This document shows, in pieces, positions 16,143-25,407 of a stretch of DNA of 64,000 bases (the first letter of the stretch is position 1; each line of letters opens with the position of its first letter). Position numbers and translations under genes: made by a program. Under the pieces are notes generated by a model that worked only from the letters and a program-made list of their open reading frames with translations, made no database searches and was not told the DNA's origin. The stretch is from Leifsonia sp. Leaf336 (GTDB lineage: Bacteria; Actinomycetota; Actinomycetes; Actinomycetales; Microbacteriaceae), in the NCBI RefSeq assembly GCF_001423695.1, contig NZ_LMOZ01000001.1:1684443-1748442 (forward strand), given 5' to 3'.

Positions 16143-19100
16143 CGCACTGCACGGTACTCTCGCACGGTCACGTCACGCCACGGCCCGATCGGGTTGCCGC
16201 TCCACCGGCTGCGCTCGGGAACGGTCTCGCCGCGCATCACGAGGGAGGCGGGTCCGACGGTCGCGTTGGAACCGATCGCCGCCGCCGGCAGGATGACGCT
16301 GTGCGGCCCCAGCGTGCCTCCGCGCTCGATGATCACCTCGTCCATACTCATGATTCGATCATGGAACAGGTGGGTCTGCACGACGCAGCCCCGGTTGACG
16401 GTGGAGGCATCGCCCAGTTCGACCAGATCGGCCTCCGGGAGCCAGTAGCTGTCGATCCACACACCGCTGCCGATGCGGGCGCCCAGGCTCCGCAGCCACC
16501 AGACCAGCGCGGGGGTCCCGGCCGCCGACCAGGCGAACCACGGCGCCGCGACCATCTCGGTGAACGTGTCGGAGACCTCGCTGCGCCAGATGAACGACGA
16601 CCAGAGGGGATGCTCGCCGGGCTTCAGCCTCCCGAGCAGCACCCATTTGGCGGCAGTGCTCACGACCGCGGCGACCGCCCCGGCGACCAGGAGCACAGGA
16701 CCGCTGAGGACGATCCCCCAGACGATGCCGAGGCTCTCCGTGAGCGCACCCAGCGTGAGCAGCACCGCGAGGCCGATCGCGCAGGTGACGAACACCGGGA
16801 CGATGCGCAGCAGCTCCCACGCCGTGCGCGCGACGCGGAGGGCCGTCGGCGGCTCGAACGTCCGCGAGAGATCGGCGTCCTGGGCCCGCCGGCGCAGCTT
16901 GACCGGCGGCGAGCCGAGCCACGACGACCCGGCCTTCGCCTTGCGCGGCGCGACGGAGAGCACGGCGACCAGGCCGTCCCGCGGAACCCGGTTGCCGCCG
17001 CCGGCCATGCCGGAGTTGCCGAGGAAGGCGCGCGTGCCGATCTCGGCCTCCGCCACCCGCACATAGCCTCCACCGAGCTCGTAGGAGGCCACGAGAGTGT
17101 CGTCGGCCAGGAACGCGCCGTCGCGGATCTTCGTCATCGCCGGCAGCAGCAGCACCGTGGAGGCCTCCACATCACGGCCGACGCGCGCGCCCAGCATCCG
17201 CAACCAGACCGGGGTGAACAGGCTCGAATACAGCGGGAAGAGCAGCGTGCGCGCCGTATCGAGCAGGCGCTCGGTCGACCAGACCTGCCAGCCGATCCTG
17301 CTGCGCACCGGGTACACGCCTTCGTCGAGCCCGAGACCGAGCAGCCGGACCAGGACCACGACCAGACCGGCGAGGACCACGCCGGAGGCGAGCGTGGCCG
17401 GCACGACCGCCGCGAGCGCGCCGGGGACGGCGTCGGCCAGGCTGGCAGCCCCGCGGGTGAATGCCGCCACCACGAGACCGCCCACCGCGAGCGAGATCAC
17501 CGGGACGAGCGAGACCACGAGGGAGGCGACGGCGTACGCCGCGACCCACCTGGTGCGCCGCTGCGGTCGCTCGGCCGGCCACCACTCGCGCGCCTTGCCC
17601 ACCCGGACGGCGGGGGAGCCGGCCCAGTTCTGCCCGGCAGGCACCCGGCCGAACACCGCGGACCCCGGAGCGACCGTCGCATCGCGGCCGATCTTGGCGC
17701 CCGGCATCAGCGAGCTGCGCGTGCCGACCGAGCTGCCGGCGCCGATCCGGATCTCGCCGATGCGCACGAGGTCGCCGTCGATCCAATAGCCGGCCAGGTC
17801 GACCTCCGGCTCGACGGAGGCGCCTGCTCCGATCCGCAGCATCCCCGTCACCGGAGGCAGAGCGTGCAGGTCGACCCCGCGGTCGACGGTCGCGCCGAGC
17901 GCGCGAGCGTAGTAGCTGATCCACGGCGCCCCGGCGAGGCTGGCCGCGCCGATCTGGTGCGCGACCTGCTCGGCGAGCCACAGCCGCAGGTGCACGCCGC
18001 CGCCGCGCGGATAGTCGCCCGCCGTGACGCCGAGCAGCAGCAGGCGCGCGGCGACCACCGCGATCGCCATCCGTCCCCACGGCGTGACGAAGACGACGAG
18101 CCCGACGACGAGCCAGACCAGGTTCACCTCCGGCAGGAGCCCGAAGCCGCCGAACGGCCGGAGGACGGCGGCCGCCGTCAGCAGGTAGAGCAGCCAGCGG
18201 ATGCCGTTGAGGATGAACAGCGGGACGCCGAGCAGGGTCTGCAGCACCTGCATGCGCAGGGGAGTCGGCGGCACGACGTGGGTGGAGGCGGCCGACGCCG
18301 ACGGCGAGCTCTCGGCGAGCGCCGCTGCGAGCGAGCCGAAGCGGGGATGGGCGTAGATGTCGGCGACCGTGATGTCCGGGTGTCGTCTGCGCACCAACGA
18401 GACGAGCTGCGCGGCGGCCAGCGAGCCTCCGCCGAGGTCGAAGAAGTTGTCGTCGAGGCCGCTCACCGGCAGGCCCAGCACGCTCCGCCAGTCGCCGGCG
18501 AGCGCCTCGGAGACCGGGTCGAGGTCGGGGGCGTCGTCGTCGGCCTCCTCGAGCGGCCACGGCAATGCCGCCCTGTCGACCTTCCCGGAGGTCCGGACGG
18601 GGAGGTCGTCCACCACGGCCAGCAACGGCACCAAAGCGGCGGGCAGCTCGGCGCGCAGCTCCTCGAGGGCGATACGGCGGTCGAAGATTGCGCGGTCAGG
18701 AACGGCGAGGTAGCCGACCAGCACGTCGTTTCCCGCGGCGCTGCGCCGCACTGCCGCGGCAGCGCCGGAGACGCCGGGCAGCTGCTGCAGGGCGGCCTCC
18801 ACCTCGCCGAGCTCGATGCGGCGGCCGCCCACCTTCACCTGGTCGTCGGCGCGGCCCAGGTAGAACAGGCCGGCCGGGTCGAAGCGCACCAGGTCGCCGC
18901 TGCGGTACGCGCGCTCCCAGCCGAGCGAGGGGAGCGGCGCGTACTTCTCGGCGTCCTTCGCCGGGTCGAGGTAGCGGGCGAGCCCGACGCCTCCGATGAT
19001 CAGCTCGCCGCTCTCGCCGTCGGCCACGGGGGAGCCGTCAGGTCCCACCACCGCCAGGTCCCAGCCGTCGAGCGGCAGCCCGATGCGCACGGGCTCGCCC

Positions 19101-20092
19101 GCGGTCAGGAGGCTCGCGCAGGCGACGACGGTCGCTTCGGTGGGGCCGTAGGTGTTCCAGACCTCCCTGCCCTCCACCGCCAACCGGTTCACGAGCTCGG
19201 GCGGGCAGGCCTCCCCGCCGAAGATGAGCAGCCGGACGGTGTCGAGCGCGTCCGTCGGCCAGAGCGCGGCGAGCGTCGGGACGGTCGACACGACGGTGAT
19301 GCGGCGGGCCGCGAGCCAGGGGCCGAGGTCCATGCCGGTTCGCACGAGCGACCGCGGAGCGGGCACCAGGCACGCGCCGTGGCCCCAGGCGAGCCACATC
19401 TCCTCGCAGGAGGCGTCGAACGCGACGGACAGCCCGGCCAGCACCCGGTCGCCGGGCCCGATGGGTTCGCTCTGCAGGAACAGTCGCGCCTCGGCGTCGA
19501 CGAACGCGGCCGCCGAGCGGTGGCGCACCGCGACGCCCTTGGGGGTCCCCGTCGAACCGGAGGTGAAGATGATCCAGGCGTCGTCCTCCGGTGTCGGCGG
19601 CTCGATGAGCGGGAGGCCGGAGGTGCTCGGGTGTGGCTCGCCGGCCTGCACGGCGCCGACGCGCACAGCGTCGACCGTGATCGCATCGGCGGAGGCGGTG
19701 GGCACATAGCCGTCGTCGGTGATCACCCCGCGCACGTCGGCCTCGCCGAAGACCAGGTCTGCGCGCTCCTGCGGGTCGTCGGCGTCGACGGGCACATAGG
19801 CGGCGCCGGCGGCGAGCACCCCGAGGATCGCGAGGTAGAGCTCGCGGCTTCCCGACGCCATCCGCACGCCGATCCGGTCGCCCCTGCGCACTCCGGCCTC
19901 GTGCAGCCGCGCCGCGGTCACGACGACGCGGGCCAGGAGCTCCCGGTAGCTGAGCGCGCCCCTGGCGTCCTCGATCGCCGAGCCCTGCGGGTTCCGTGCG
20001 GCCTGCTCACGGAGGATGTCGATCAGGGTTCGCGGCGCAGGCGCGGCGGCCAGGGCGGAGAGGATCGCCGGCCGCGCGGAGGTGTCTGTCAC
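16139..20092 (-). CDS. Pls/PosA-family non-ribosomal peptide synthetase (A-T-TM-hexapeptide)
   Basis: A 1317-residue membrane synthetase. An adenylation domain (about 20-520; IIFTSGSTGTPKG, PTEATV, RSGDLVRFD) activates an amino acid. A carrier domain follows with the phosphopantetheine Ser557 in DNFFDLGGGSLAA. Then membrane segments alternate with three left-handed beta-helix (hexapeptide) domains, at about 740-830, 960-1060 and 1200-1310. There is no condensation or thioesterase domain. This layout is that of epsilon-poly-lysine synthetase Pls, where the C-terminal tandem domains form isopeptide bonds. The monomer here is not readable without comparing the pocket code. The M1 peptidase follows with a 4-bp overlap. 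Confidence 0.9.
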   Translation of the reverse strand: MTDTSARPAILSALAAAPAPRTLIDILREQAARNPQGSAIEDARGALSYRELLARVVVTAARLHEAGVRRGDRIGVRMASGSRELYLAILGVLAAGAAYVPVDADDPQERADLVFGEADVRGVITDDGYVPTASADAITVDAVRVGAVQAGEPHPSTSGLPLIEPPTPEDDAWIIFTSGSTGTPKGVAVRHRSAAAFVDAEARLFLQSEPIGPGDRVLAGLSVAFDASCEEMWLAWGHGACLVPAPRSLVRTGMDLGPWLAARRITVVSTVPTLAALWPTDALDTVRLLIFGGEACPPELVNRLAVEGREVWNTYGPTEATVVACASLLTAGEPVRIGLPLDGWDLAVVGPDGSPVADGESGELIIGGVGLARYLDPAKDAEKYAPLPSLGWERAYRSGDLVRFDPAGLFYLGRADDQVKVGGRRIELGEVEAALQQLPGVSGAAAAVRRSAAGNDVLVGYLAVPDRAIFDRRIALEELRAELPAALVPLLAVVDDLPVRTSGKVDRAALPWPLEEADDDAPDLDPVSEALAGDWRSVLGLPVSGLDDNFFDLGGGSLAAAQLVSLVRRRHPDITVADIYAHPRFGSLAAALAESSPSASAASTHVVPPTPLRMQVLQTLLGVPLFILNGIRWLLYLLTAAAVLRPFGGFGLLPEVNLVWLVVGLVVFVTPWGRMAIAVVAARLLLLGVTAGDYPRGGGVHLRLWLAEQVAHQIGAASLAGAPWISYYARALGATVDRGVDLHALPPVTGMLRIGAGASVEPEVDLAGYWIDGDLVRIGEIRIGAGSSVGTRSSLMPGAKIGRDATVAPGSAVFGRVPAGQNWAGSPAVRVGKAREWWPAERPQRRTRWVAAYAVASLVVSLVPVISLAVGGLVVAAFTRGAASLADAVPGALAAVVPATLASGVVLAGLVVVLVRLLGLGLDEGVYPVRSRIGWQVWSTERLLDTARTLLFPLYSSLFTPVWLRMLGARVGRDVEASTVLLLPAMTKIRDGAFLADDTLVASYELGGGYVRVAEAEIGTRAFLGNSGMAGGGNRVPRDGLVAVLSVAPRKAKAGSSWLGSPPVKLRRRAQDADLSRTFEPPTALRVARTAWELLRIVPVFVTCAIGLAVLLTLGALTESLGIVWGIVLSGPVLLVAGAVAAVVSTAAKWVLLGRLKPGEHPLWSSFIWRSEVSDTFTEMVAAPWFAWSAAGTPALVWWLRSLGARIGSGVWIDSYWLPEADLVELGDASTVNRGCVVQTHLFHDRIMSMDEVIIERGGTLGPHSVILPAAAIGSNATVGPASLVMRGETVPERSRWSGNPIGPWRDVTVREYRAVR

Positions 20093-20155
20093 GGCCGCAA
20101 CCGTAGGAGCGGCTGGTTACCGGCCGGTGAACAGCGCGTCGTCGGGCGTCACGTC

Positions 20156-20542
20156 CTACCCTTCGCCGAGCGCATGGAGGAGCTGCGCCTTGTTCATCCG
20201 CGAGTAGCCCTGGATGCCTTGCGACTTGGCCCGGTCGCGCAGGTCGCGGAACGTCGGGATACCGGTGCTCGCAGCGGGCACGGAGGCGGCGGTGCGCGCC
20301 CTCTCCCGGGCGGTCTGCGCCTTCTCCTTGGCGTCCTTCGCCGCATGCTCGGCCGTCTTGCGAGCGCGCTGAGCGGCCTTCTTGGCGTCCTTCGCGGCCT
20401 GCTCCAGCGCCGCAGCCAGTTCGTCCGCCTCTTTGCGGGTCTTCTTGTCGAGCTTCTTGACCAGGCGCTGGGCCTCGTCGACCGCGGCCCGCGCGGCGAT
20501 CAGCGCCTTCTCGGCGTCCTTCTCTGCCTTCTTCTTCGCCAC
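20156..20542 (-). CDS. Lys/Ala-rich protein with C-terminal Rho_N-like domain
   Basis: A 128-residue protein. Residues 1-90 are a long Lys/Ala/Glu-rich helix resembling histone-like tails. The last 30 (LRDRAKSQGIQGYSRMNKAQ) match the Rho N-terminal/SAP-like fold that binds nucleic acid. It ends 64 bp before the NRPS start on the same strand and may be upstream in the same transcript. It is likely nucleoid- or RNA-associated; function unproven. A Shine-Dalgarno AGGAGGAG precedes ATG 20542. Confidence 0.75.
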   Translation of the reverse strand: MAKKKAEKDAEKALIAARAAVDEAQRLVKKLDKKTRKEADELAAALEQAAKDAKKAAQRARKTAEHAAKDAKEKAQTARERARTAASVPAASTGIPTFRDLRDRAKSQGIQGYSRMNKAQLLHALGEG

Positions 20543-20602
20543 CTGCTCCTCCTTCGTCCCGCACGTGCAGCCAACGATACGTCCGGAGGTGCCCGCTGCG
20601 CG

Positions 20603-21079
20603 CTACCGATCTTCGATCGGGTGGAGGTGGCGGAGCAGTGCGTCCAGAATGGGCCGCTGTCCTTTCGCCAGCTTCGTGCGCGCGTCCTCGATCGGGTACC
20701 AGCCGGCGGCGTCCACCTCGGGGAACTCCTTCATCGTCCCCGAGCGCGGCGGCCACTCCAGCTCGAACGTGTTGCTGGCCAGTTCGATCGGCCCGAAGTC
20801 CGTTTCTGCGGCGAACACGACGAACGTCTTCGACGAGGCGCGGAACTCGCCCAGCCCGATGTAGTCGGCCATGGGGGAGGGCGTGCCCATCTCCTCGGCG
20901 AACTCGCGCCGGGCCGCCGCGAGCTCGTCGGTGTCGTCCGCCTCCACGAGTCCCTTGGGCAGCGTCCACGCGCCTTCCTCCTTGCGCGCCCAGAACGGGC
21001 CTCCCATGTGCGCGATCCACACCTCGCGGCCGTTCCCGGTGTCGCGGTGCAGGAGCACCGCCGCGCTGCGCTGCGGCAT
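20603..21079 (-). CDS. Nudix hydrolase (diphosphoinositol/NTP type)
   Basis: A 158-residue Nudix protein. The box is WTLPKGLVEADDTDELAAARREFAEEMG: the REFAEEMG core is intact but Thr sits where the first Glu is expected, so the box is slightly degenerate. The N-terminus SAAVLLHR and the context W.RK.EGAW.LPKG resemble MutT/DIPP-type members. The ATG overlaps the stop of the K+ channel gene (TGATG), so it is translationally coupled. Substrate unknown. Confidence 0.87.
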   Translation of the reverse strand: MPQRSAAVLLHRDTGNGREVWIAHMGGPFWARKEEGAWTLPKGLVEADDTDELAAARREFAEEMGTPSPMADYIGLGEFRASSKTFVVFAAETDFGPIELASNTFELEWPPRSGTMKEFPEVDAAGWYPIEDARTKLAKGQRPILDALLRHLHPIEDR

Positions 21080-21789
21080 CAGGCCGACTTCTTCTCGAGC
21101 AGCGCCTTGAGCTCGGCGACCTGGGCCGACAGCTCGCGGATCTGACCGCGGGTCGCCGACCGGGTGTCGATCTCGGTCTGGGCGACCCGGTCGACGATCC
21201 AGGAGGCGAGGGTCGCGGTCACAATGCCGAGCGTCGCGATCCCTCCGATCATGAGGCCGACCGCCACCAGCCGACCGACGTCGGTGACCGGCGTGTAGTC
21301 GCCGTAGCCGACCGTCGAGATCGTTTCGAAGGCCCACCAGACCGCTTGGGGGAACGTCTCGATGTGCGAGTGCGGGACGCCGCGCTCCGCGTCGAGCGCA
21401 GCGAGCGCCGCCGTGAAGACCAGGAGGCTGCCCGCGCCGGCGACGTACACGAGCACCCGGCCGCGGAACGCCGTGCCCGCGCTGCGCTGGAGGATCGCCA
21501 GGATCGTCACCAGGCGCAGCAGACGAAGCGGCCGCAGCATGGGCAGCACGACGATCGCGAGGTCGAACAGATGGGTGTAGAACCAGCGCCACCGGTGCGG
21601 GGCCAGCGCGAGGCAGACGGCGTAGTCGAGCAGGAACACGCACCAGGTCACCCAGATGATGGTCTCGGCGACGATGAGCTGGGTGCCGTGGAGGTTGGCG
21701 ATGACCTCCCAGGCGTAGGCGACGAGGAACACCGCTGCAGCGGCGGTGAGCGGCCACTCGGTGAGGTGGCGCCAACGTTCGAGTGTCAT
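21079..21789 (-). CDS. Voltage-gated-like potassium channel
   Basis: A 236-residue channel subunit with about six hydrophobic segments, an Arg-containing S4-like helix (LRPLRLLRLVTIL), a pore helix and the filter TVGYGD before the last helix. The C-terminus is a coiled coil (IRELSAQVAELKALLEKK) probably used for tetramerisation. It would conduct K+ across the cytoplasmic membrane. The first gene of a two-gene unit with the Nudix protein; divergent from the second Nudix gene. Confidence 0.92.
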   Translation of the reverse strand: MTLERWRHLTEWPLTAAAAVFLVAYAWEVIANLHGTQLIVAETIIWVTWCVFLLDYAVCLALAPHRWRWFYTHLFDLAIVVLPMLRPLRLLRLVTILAILQRSAGTAFRGRVLVYVAGAGSLLVFTAALAALDAERGVPHSHIETFPQAVWWAFETISTVGYGDYTPVTDVGRLVAVGLMIGGIATLGIVTATLASWIVDRVAQTEIDTRSATRGQIRELSAQVAELKALLEKKSA

Positions 21790-21850
21790 TGCAACACATT
21801 AGGACCGACACACGGCGTCAGCACCCCGGACGGGCGGCTAACGTGGAGAC

Positions 21851-22309
21851 GTGAACTCCGGCGACGCATGGGTGGAAGGTCCGAACGGCGAACGGTTCTG
21901 GGGCCGCTTCGGCGCCGCGGGGCTGCTCGTGCACGATCTGCGTCGCGGCGTGCTGCTTCAGCACCGTGCCGACTGGAGCCACTTCGGGGGCACCTGGGGC
22001 CTCCCGGGCGGCGCCCGCCACGAGGGCGAGACCGCCGTCGAGGGCGCTCTGCGCGAGGCGGCCGAGGAGGCCGCAGTGCCGGCGGACGCCGTGGAGGTGC
22101 TCTTCACGAGCGTGCTCGACCTCGGATTCTGGTCGTACACGACCGTGGTCGCCCAGGCGGTGCGGACCTTCGAGCCGCACATGGCCGATGTCGAGAGCAT
22201 CGAACTGCGCTGGGTGGCCGTGCCCGATGTCACCGGCCTCCCGCTGCACCCGGGGTTCGGCGCTGCGTGGCCGGAGCTGCGCTCGCGGCTGACGGCGCTG
22301 GCCGGGTGA
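21851..22309 (+). CDS. Nudix hydrolase
   Basis: A 152-residue MutT-like protein with GTG start 21851. Nudix box: WGLPGGARHEGETAVEGALREAAEEAAV, with the canonical G-x5-E-x7-RE-x2-EE spacing. It likely hydrolyses a nucleoside diphosphate-linked substrate. It is unrelated in detail to the Nudix protein across the divergent promoter. Convergent with the gene at 22346. Confidence 0.9.
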   Translation: MNSGDAWVEGPNGERFWGRFGAAGLLVHDLRRGVLLQHRADWSHFGGTWGLPGGARHEGETAVEGALREAAEEAAVPADAVEVLFTSVLDLGFWSYTTVVAQAVRTFEPHMADVESIELRWVAVPDVTGLPLHPGFGAAWPELRSRLTALAG

Positions 22310-22345
22310 TGGTAACCGGGTGACGCTACCGGCCGGCCGAGGCCC

Positions 22346-22681
22346 TCAGGACGCGATGCGCGGCCAGAGGAGGTTGCTCGGCACGTCGTCGCACGCCGAG
22401 GGCAGGCCGGAGTACGTCCCCGCGCCCGGGTACGGTGCGGCTCCCGGATAGCCGGGCGCTCCTGGGTAGCCCGGGTCGCCGCGGTACGGGTGGCCGGCGT
22501 CGGTGAACAGACGGTCGCCGTGCACGGTGCCGAGATAGGCTCCGCCGGGTGTCACGGCGTCATCGTCGCCCCAGGGGAACCAGCCGATCCAATCGCCGTC
22601 CGGATTGAACAGGTAGCGCGCCCGCGGTCCGGTCCGGAAAGCGATCCAGACGCCCTGGGAGTCGTGCAGGTATTCGGTCAT
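22346..22681 (-). CDS. Small 4-fold beta-flower-like protein with GYPGA repeats
   Basis: A 111-residue protein. The N-terminal 60 residues (WIAFRTGPRARYLFNPDGDWIGWFPWGDD) look like the small '4-fold beta flower' family found in actinobacteria (recognised from memory, moderate certainty). Residues 68-92 are a low-complexity Gly/Tyr/Pro repeat. No enzymatic residues are evident. Divergent from the exonuclease/polymerase gene at 22787. Confidence 0.7.
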   Translation of the reverse strand: MTEYLHDSQGVWIAFRTGPRARYLFNPDGDWIGWFPWGDDDAVTPGGAYLGTVHGDRLFTDAGHPYRGDPGYPGAPGYPGAAPYPGAGTYSGLPSACDDVPSNLLWPRIAS

Positions 22682-22786
22682 CGCGAATCGCCTTTCGGGT
22701 CGGCATCGTCACGAAATGAGTGTTGCTCACTATAGCGCTCCTCCGCCGATTCGGAGAGTGTCGCCGGCTGCGGCGAGAATCGGAGG

Positions 22787-24472
22787 GTGCACATCCTCCT
22801 CGAGCGAGCCGCGCCCGGCCGGGTCGCCGTGATCCGGCACGACCGCGACGCTGTCGAGATCGAGGAGGCCGAGCTTCCCGAGCTCGTCCGCGCCGAGGAG
22901 GTCGCAGCGCGTCCGCGGTGGGTCTGGAGCGACACCCGCACCTGGTACCCGCCGCTGCTGCGCGCCGGCGTGCGCGTCGAACGCTGCGTCGACCTCCGGC
23001 TCAGCCACGCGATCCTGCGCGCGTCGACGCTGAGTGCGCGCTCGGGCCTGGCGCTCGCGCCTCCAGGGTCGTGGGATGACGCCGCCCACCTCGAGGAGGC
23101 GCCGGTGCCGACGTCGGCGACGCTGTTCGACCTCGACGCCGCCGATTCGACGACGACCCGCGCGCAGACGGCGGCCCTGCCGTCGGCGGCCGCGGAGTTC
23201 GCCGCCCAGCAGGACGCCGCGGCCACGAGCACCGAGCCCGGGCGCCTCCGCCTGCTGCTGGCTGCGGAGTCGGCCGGTGCGCTGATCGCCGCCGAGATGC
23301 GGCACGCCGGCCTCCCGTACAGCGTCGAGCGGCACGACGCGCTGCTCACGCAGCTGCTCGGCCCGCGCCCGCGGTACGGCCGGCCCGCGATCATGGAGGA
23401 GCTGGTGACGCGGCTACGCGACCTGCTCGAGACGCCCGGCCTGAATCCGGACAGCCCGCCGGAGGTGCTCAAAGCCCTCCAGCGCGCCGGGCTGATGGCG
23501 ACCTCCACGCGGTCGTGGGAGCTGCGCGAGCTCGATCACCCCGCCATCCCTCCGCTGCTGCGCTACAAGAAGCTGTCGCGCTTGTACTCGGCGAACGGCT
23601 GGGTCTGGCTCGACACCTGGGTGGCCGACGGGCGGTTCCGCCCCGACTACCTCCCGGGCGGAGTCGTCACCGGCCGCTGGGCCACACGCGGCGGCGGTGC
23701 CCTGCAGCTTCCCAAGGAGGTGCGCGGCGCGGTGGTGGCAGACCCGGGCTGGAAACTCGTCGTGGCGGACGCCGCTCAGCTCGAGCCGCGCATCCTGACC
23801 GGCTTGGCCGGCGACACCGCCATGGCGGCGGCCGGGCGGGGCCGCGATCTCTACGCGGGCATCGTCGCCACCGGCGCCGTCGCCGAGCGCGCTCAGGCCA
23901 AGGTCGCCATGCTGGGAGCGATGTACGGCGCGACGACGGGCGACAGCGGCCGGCTGATGCCCCGGCTCGCTCGCGCCTTCCCGCGCGCCGTGCGCCTGGT
24001 GGAGGACGCCGCGCGCACCGGGGAGAACGGCGGCGTCGTCACCTCGCGGCTCGGCCGCAGCTCGCCGCCTCCCGGGGCCGGCTGGAGGAACTCGCAGTCG
24101 GCGGCCTCCGGGGCGGAGTCGACACCCGCGGACGAGCGCCGCGCGCGGTCCCAGGCGCGCGACTGGGGCCGGTTCACGCGCAACTTCGTGGTGCAGGCGA
24201 GCGCCGCGGAATGGGCGCTGTGCTGGATGGCCGAGCTGAGGAATCGGCTCGCCGAACTGACCCCTGCGGGCGAGTCGCTGACGGCGGGGCCGCACCTCGT
24301 CTACTTCCTGCACGACGAGGTCATCGTGCACGCACCCGCCGAATCGGCCGACGCCGTCGCGGCGGCCGTCACCGAGTCGGCGGCCCTGGCCGGCCGGCTG
24401 CTCTTCGGAGGCTTCCCTGTCGATTTCCCGGTGACGGCAGCGATCGTCGACAGCTACGGCGAGGCGAAGTGA
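22787..24472 (+). CDS. PolA-like bifunctional 3'-5' exonuclease/DNA polymerase
   Basis: A 561-residue family-A polymerase relative. The polymerase half shows TGRWATRGGGALQLPK, motif A VVADAAQLEPRIL and motif C HDEV. The N-terminal part lacks clear DEDD exonuclease motifs and looks degenerate, with a low-complexity Ala stretch at about 115-155. This short form is widespread in actinobacteria beside full PolA; its role (lesion processing or gap filling) is not established. GTG start 22787. Confidence 0.85.
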   Translation: MHILLERAAPGRVAVIRHDRDAVEIEEAELPELVRAEEVAARPRWVWSDTRTWYPPLLRAGVRVERCVDLRLSHAILRASTLSARSGLALAPPGSWDDAAHLEEAPVPTSATLFDLDAADSTTTRAQTAALPSAAAEFAAQQDAAATSTEPGRLRLLLAAESAGALIAAEMRHAGLPYSVERHDALLTQLLGPRPRYGRPAIMEELVTRLRDLLETPGLNPDSPPEVLKALQRAGLMATSTRSWELRELDHPAIPPLLRYKKLSRLYSANGWVWLDTWVADGRFRPDYLPGGVVTGRWATRGGGALQLPKEVRGAVVADPGWKLVVADAAQLEPRILTGLAGDTAMAAAGRGRDLYAGIVATGAVAERAQAKVAMLGAMYGATTGDSGRLMPRLARAFPRAVRLVEDAARTGENGGVVTSRLGRSSPPPGAGWRNSQSAASGAESTPADERRARSQARDWGRFTRNFVVQASAAEWALCWMAELRNRLAELTPAGESLTAGPHLVYFLHDEVIVHAPAESADAVAAAVTESAALAGRLLFGGFPVDFPVTAAIVDSYGEAK

Positions 24473-24548
24473 CGACGACGGAGGTCGGCCGGGAATGGGG
24501 GAGTGTCGCGCTTGGTTGTCGCTACCGATCTGACAGAGGATGGAGACC

Positions 24549-25391
24549 ATGACCGACACCGCAGCCCCCGCCGATCCCGACGCGGTCCTCGCCCGCTACC
24601 ACGCACGCCGCGAGCAGGCCGTCACCGCCCCGCAGGGCAACCTGGCGCTGGTCAACACGCAATGGATCACGGGCGACCCGGCCTCCGAGCAGCCCGTCTG
24701 GGGAATCCCCGGTCTCTGGTCTCCGCTTCCCGCCGGCGAGTCCGGCCTCCGGGTGACGGCCGCCGCCACCGACAACATCTTCGTCGACGAAGTGCTGGTC
24801 GACGGCTCCGCGATCGTCCGCGGCAAAGACGACCCGAACCCGTCGGCGGTGCGCTTCAGCGACACCGTCACCGGTTTCGTGATCGCCAGCGAACAGGGCG
24901 ACTACGCCCTCCGCGTGTGGGACGCGCAGTCGGACGACATCCAGCGCTTCGGTTCGATCGACGCGTTCCCGTTCAACCCCGAGTGGATCATCACCGCGAA
25001 GTTCACGGCGATCGAGGGCGGCAAGACGGTCGGCTTCGAGCACCTCAAAGACGACGGCGCCACCCGCGACATGGTCATCCCGGGCGAGATCACGTTCACG
25101 AAGGACGGCGTCGACTACAACCTCGCCGCATTCAAGGCCGGGCGCGCGCTGCAGCTGGTCTTCGCCGACTCCACCAACGGCGAGAGCACCTACTCCGTCG
25201 GCCGCTTCCTGTTCGTCGTCCCGAACGAGGACGGCACGGTCACGCTCGACTTCAACCTCGCCGTGCTGCCGCCGTGCGCGTTCAGCTACAACTTCAACTG
25301 CCCGCTGCCGCCGGCCCAGAACCGCTTCACGGTGCCGATCGAGGCCGGGGAGAAGAACGTGCTGGCCGCGGACGGCACGCTCCTCCACTGA
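24549..25391 (+). CDS. DUF1684 protein
   Basis: A 280-residue protein. The C-terminal signature DFNLAVLPPCAFSYNFNCPLPPAQNR with AGEK is typical of DUF1684. Known structures of the family are beta-rich; the function is unknown. ATG 24549 is preferred because GGAGA lies just upstream; ATG 24540 would add three residues. It is convergent with the PadR gene, with 16 bp between the stops. Confidence 0.88.
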   Translation: MTDTAAPADPDAVLARYHARREQAVTAPQGNLALVNTQWITGDPASEQPVWGIPGLWSPLPAGESGLRVTAAATDNIFVDEVLVDGSAIVRGKDDPNPSAVRFSDTVTGFVIASEQGDYALRVWDAQSDDIQRFGSIDAFPFNPEWIITAKFTAIEGGKTVGFEHLKDDGATRDMVIPGEITFTKDGVDYNLAAFKAGRALQLVFADSTNGESTYSVGRFLFVVPNEDGTVTLDFNLAVLPPCAFSYNFNCPLPPAQNRFTVPIEAGEKNVLAADGTLLH

Positions 25392-25407
25392 CCTCCCTGC
25401 GGTCGAT

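Noticed and set aside
16301-21145. A 1614-residue open frame on the plus strand
   Set aside because: It is antisense to the NRPS and neighbours, has no protein-like motifs, and arises from high-GC codon bias that removes stops.
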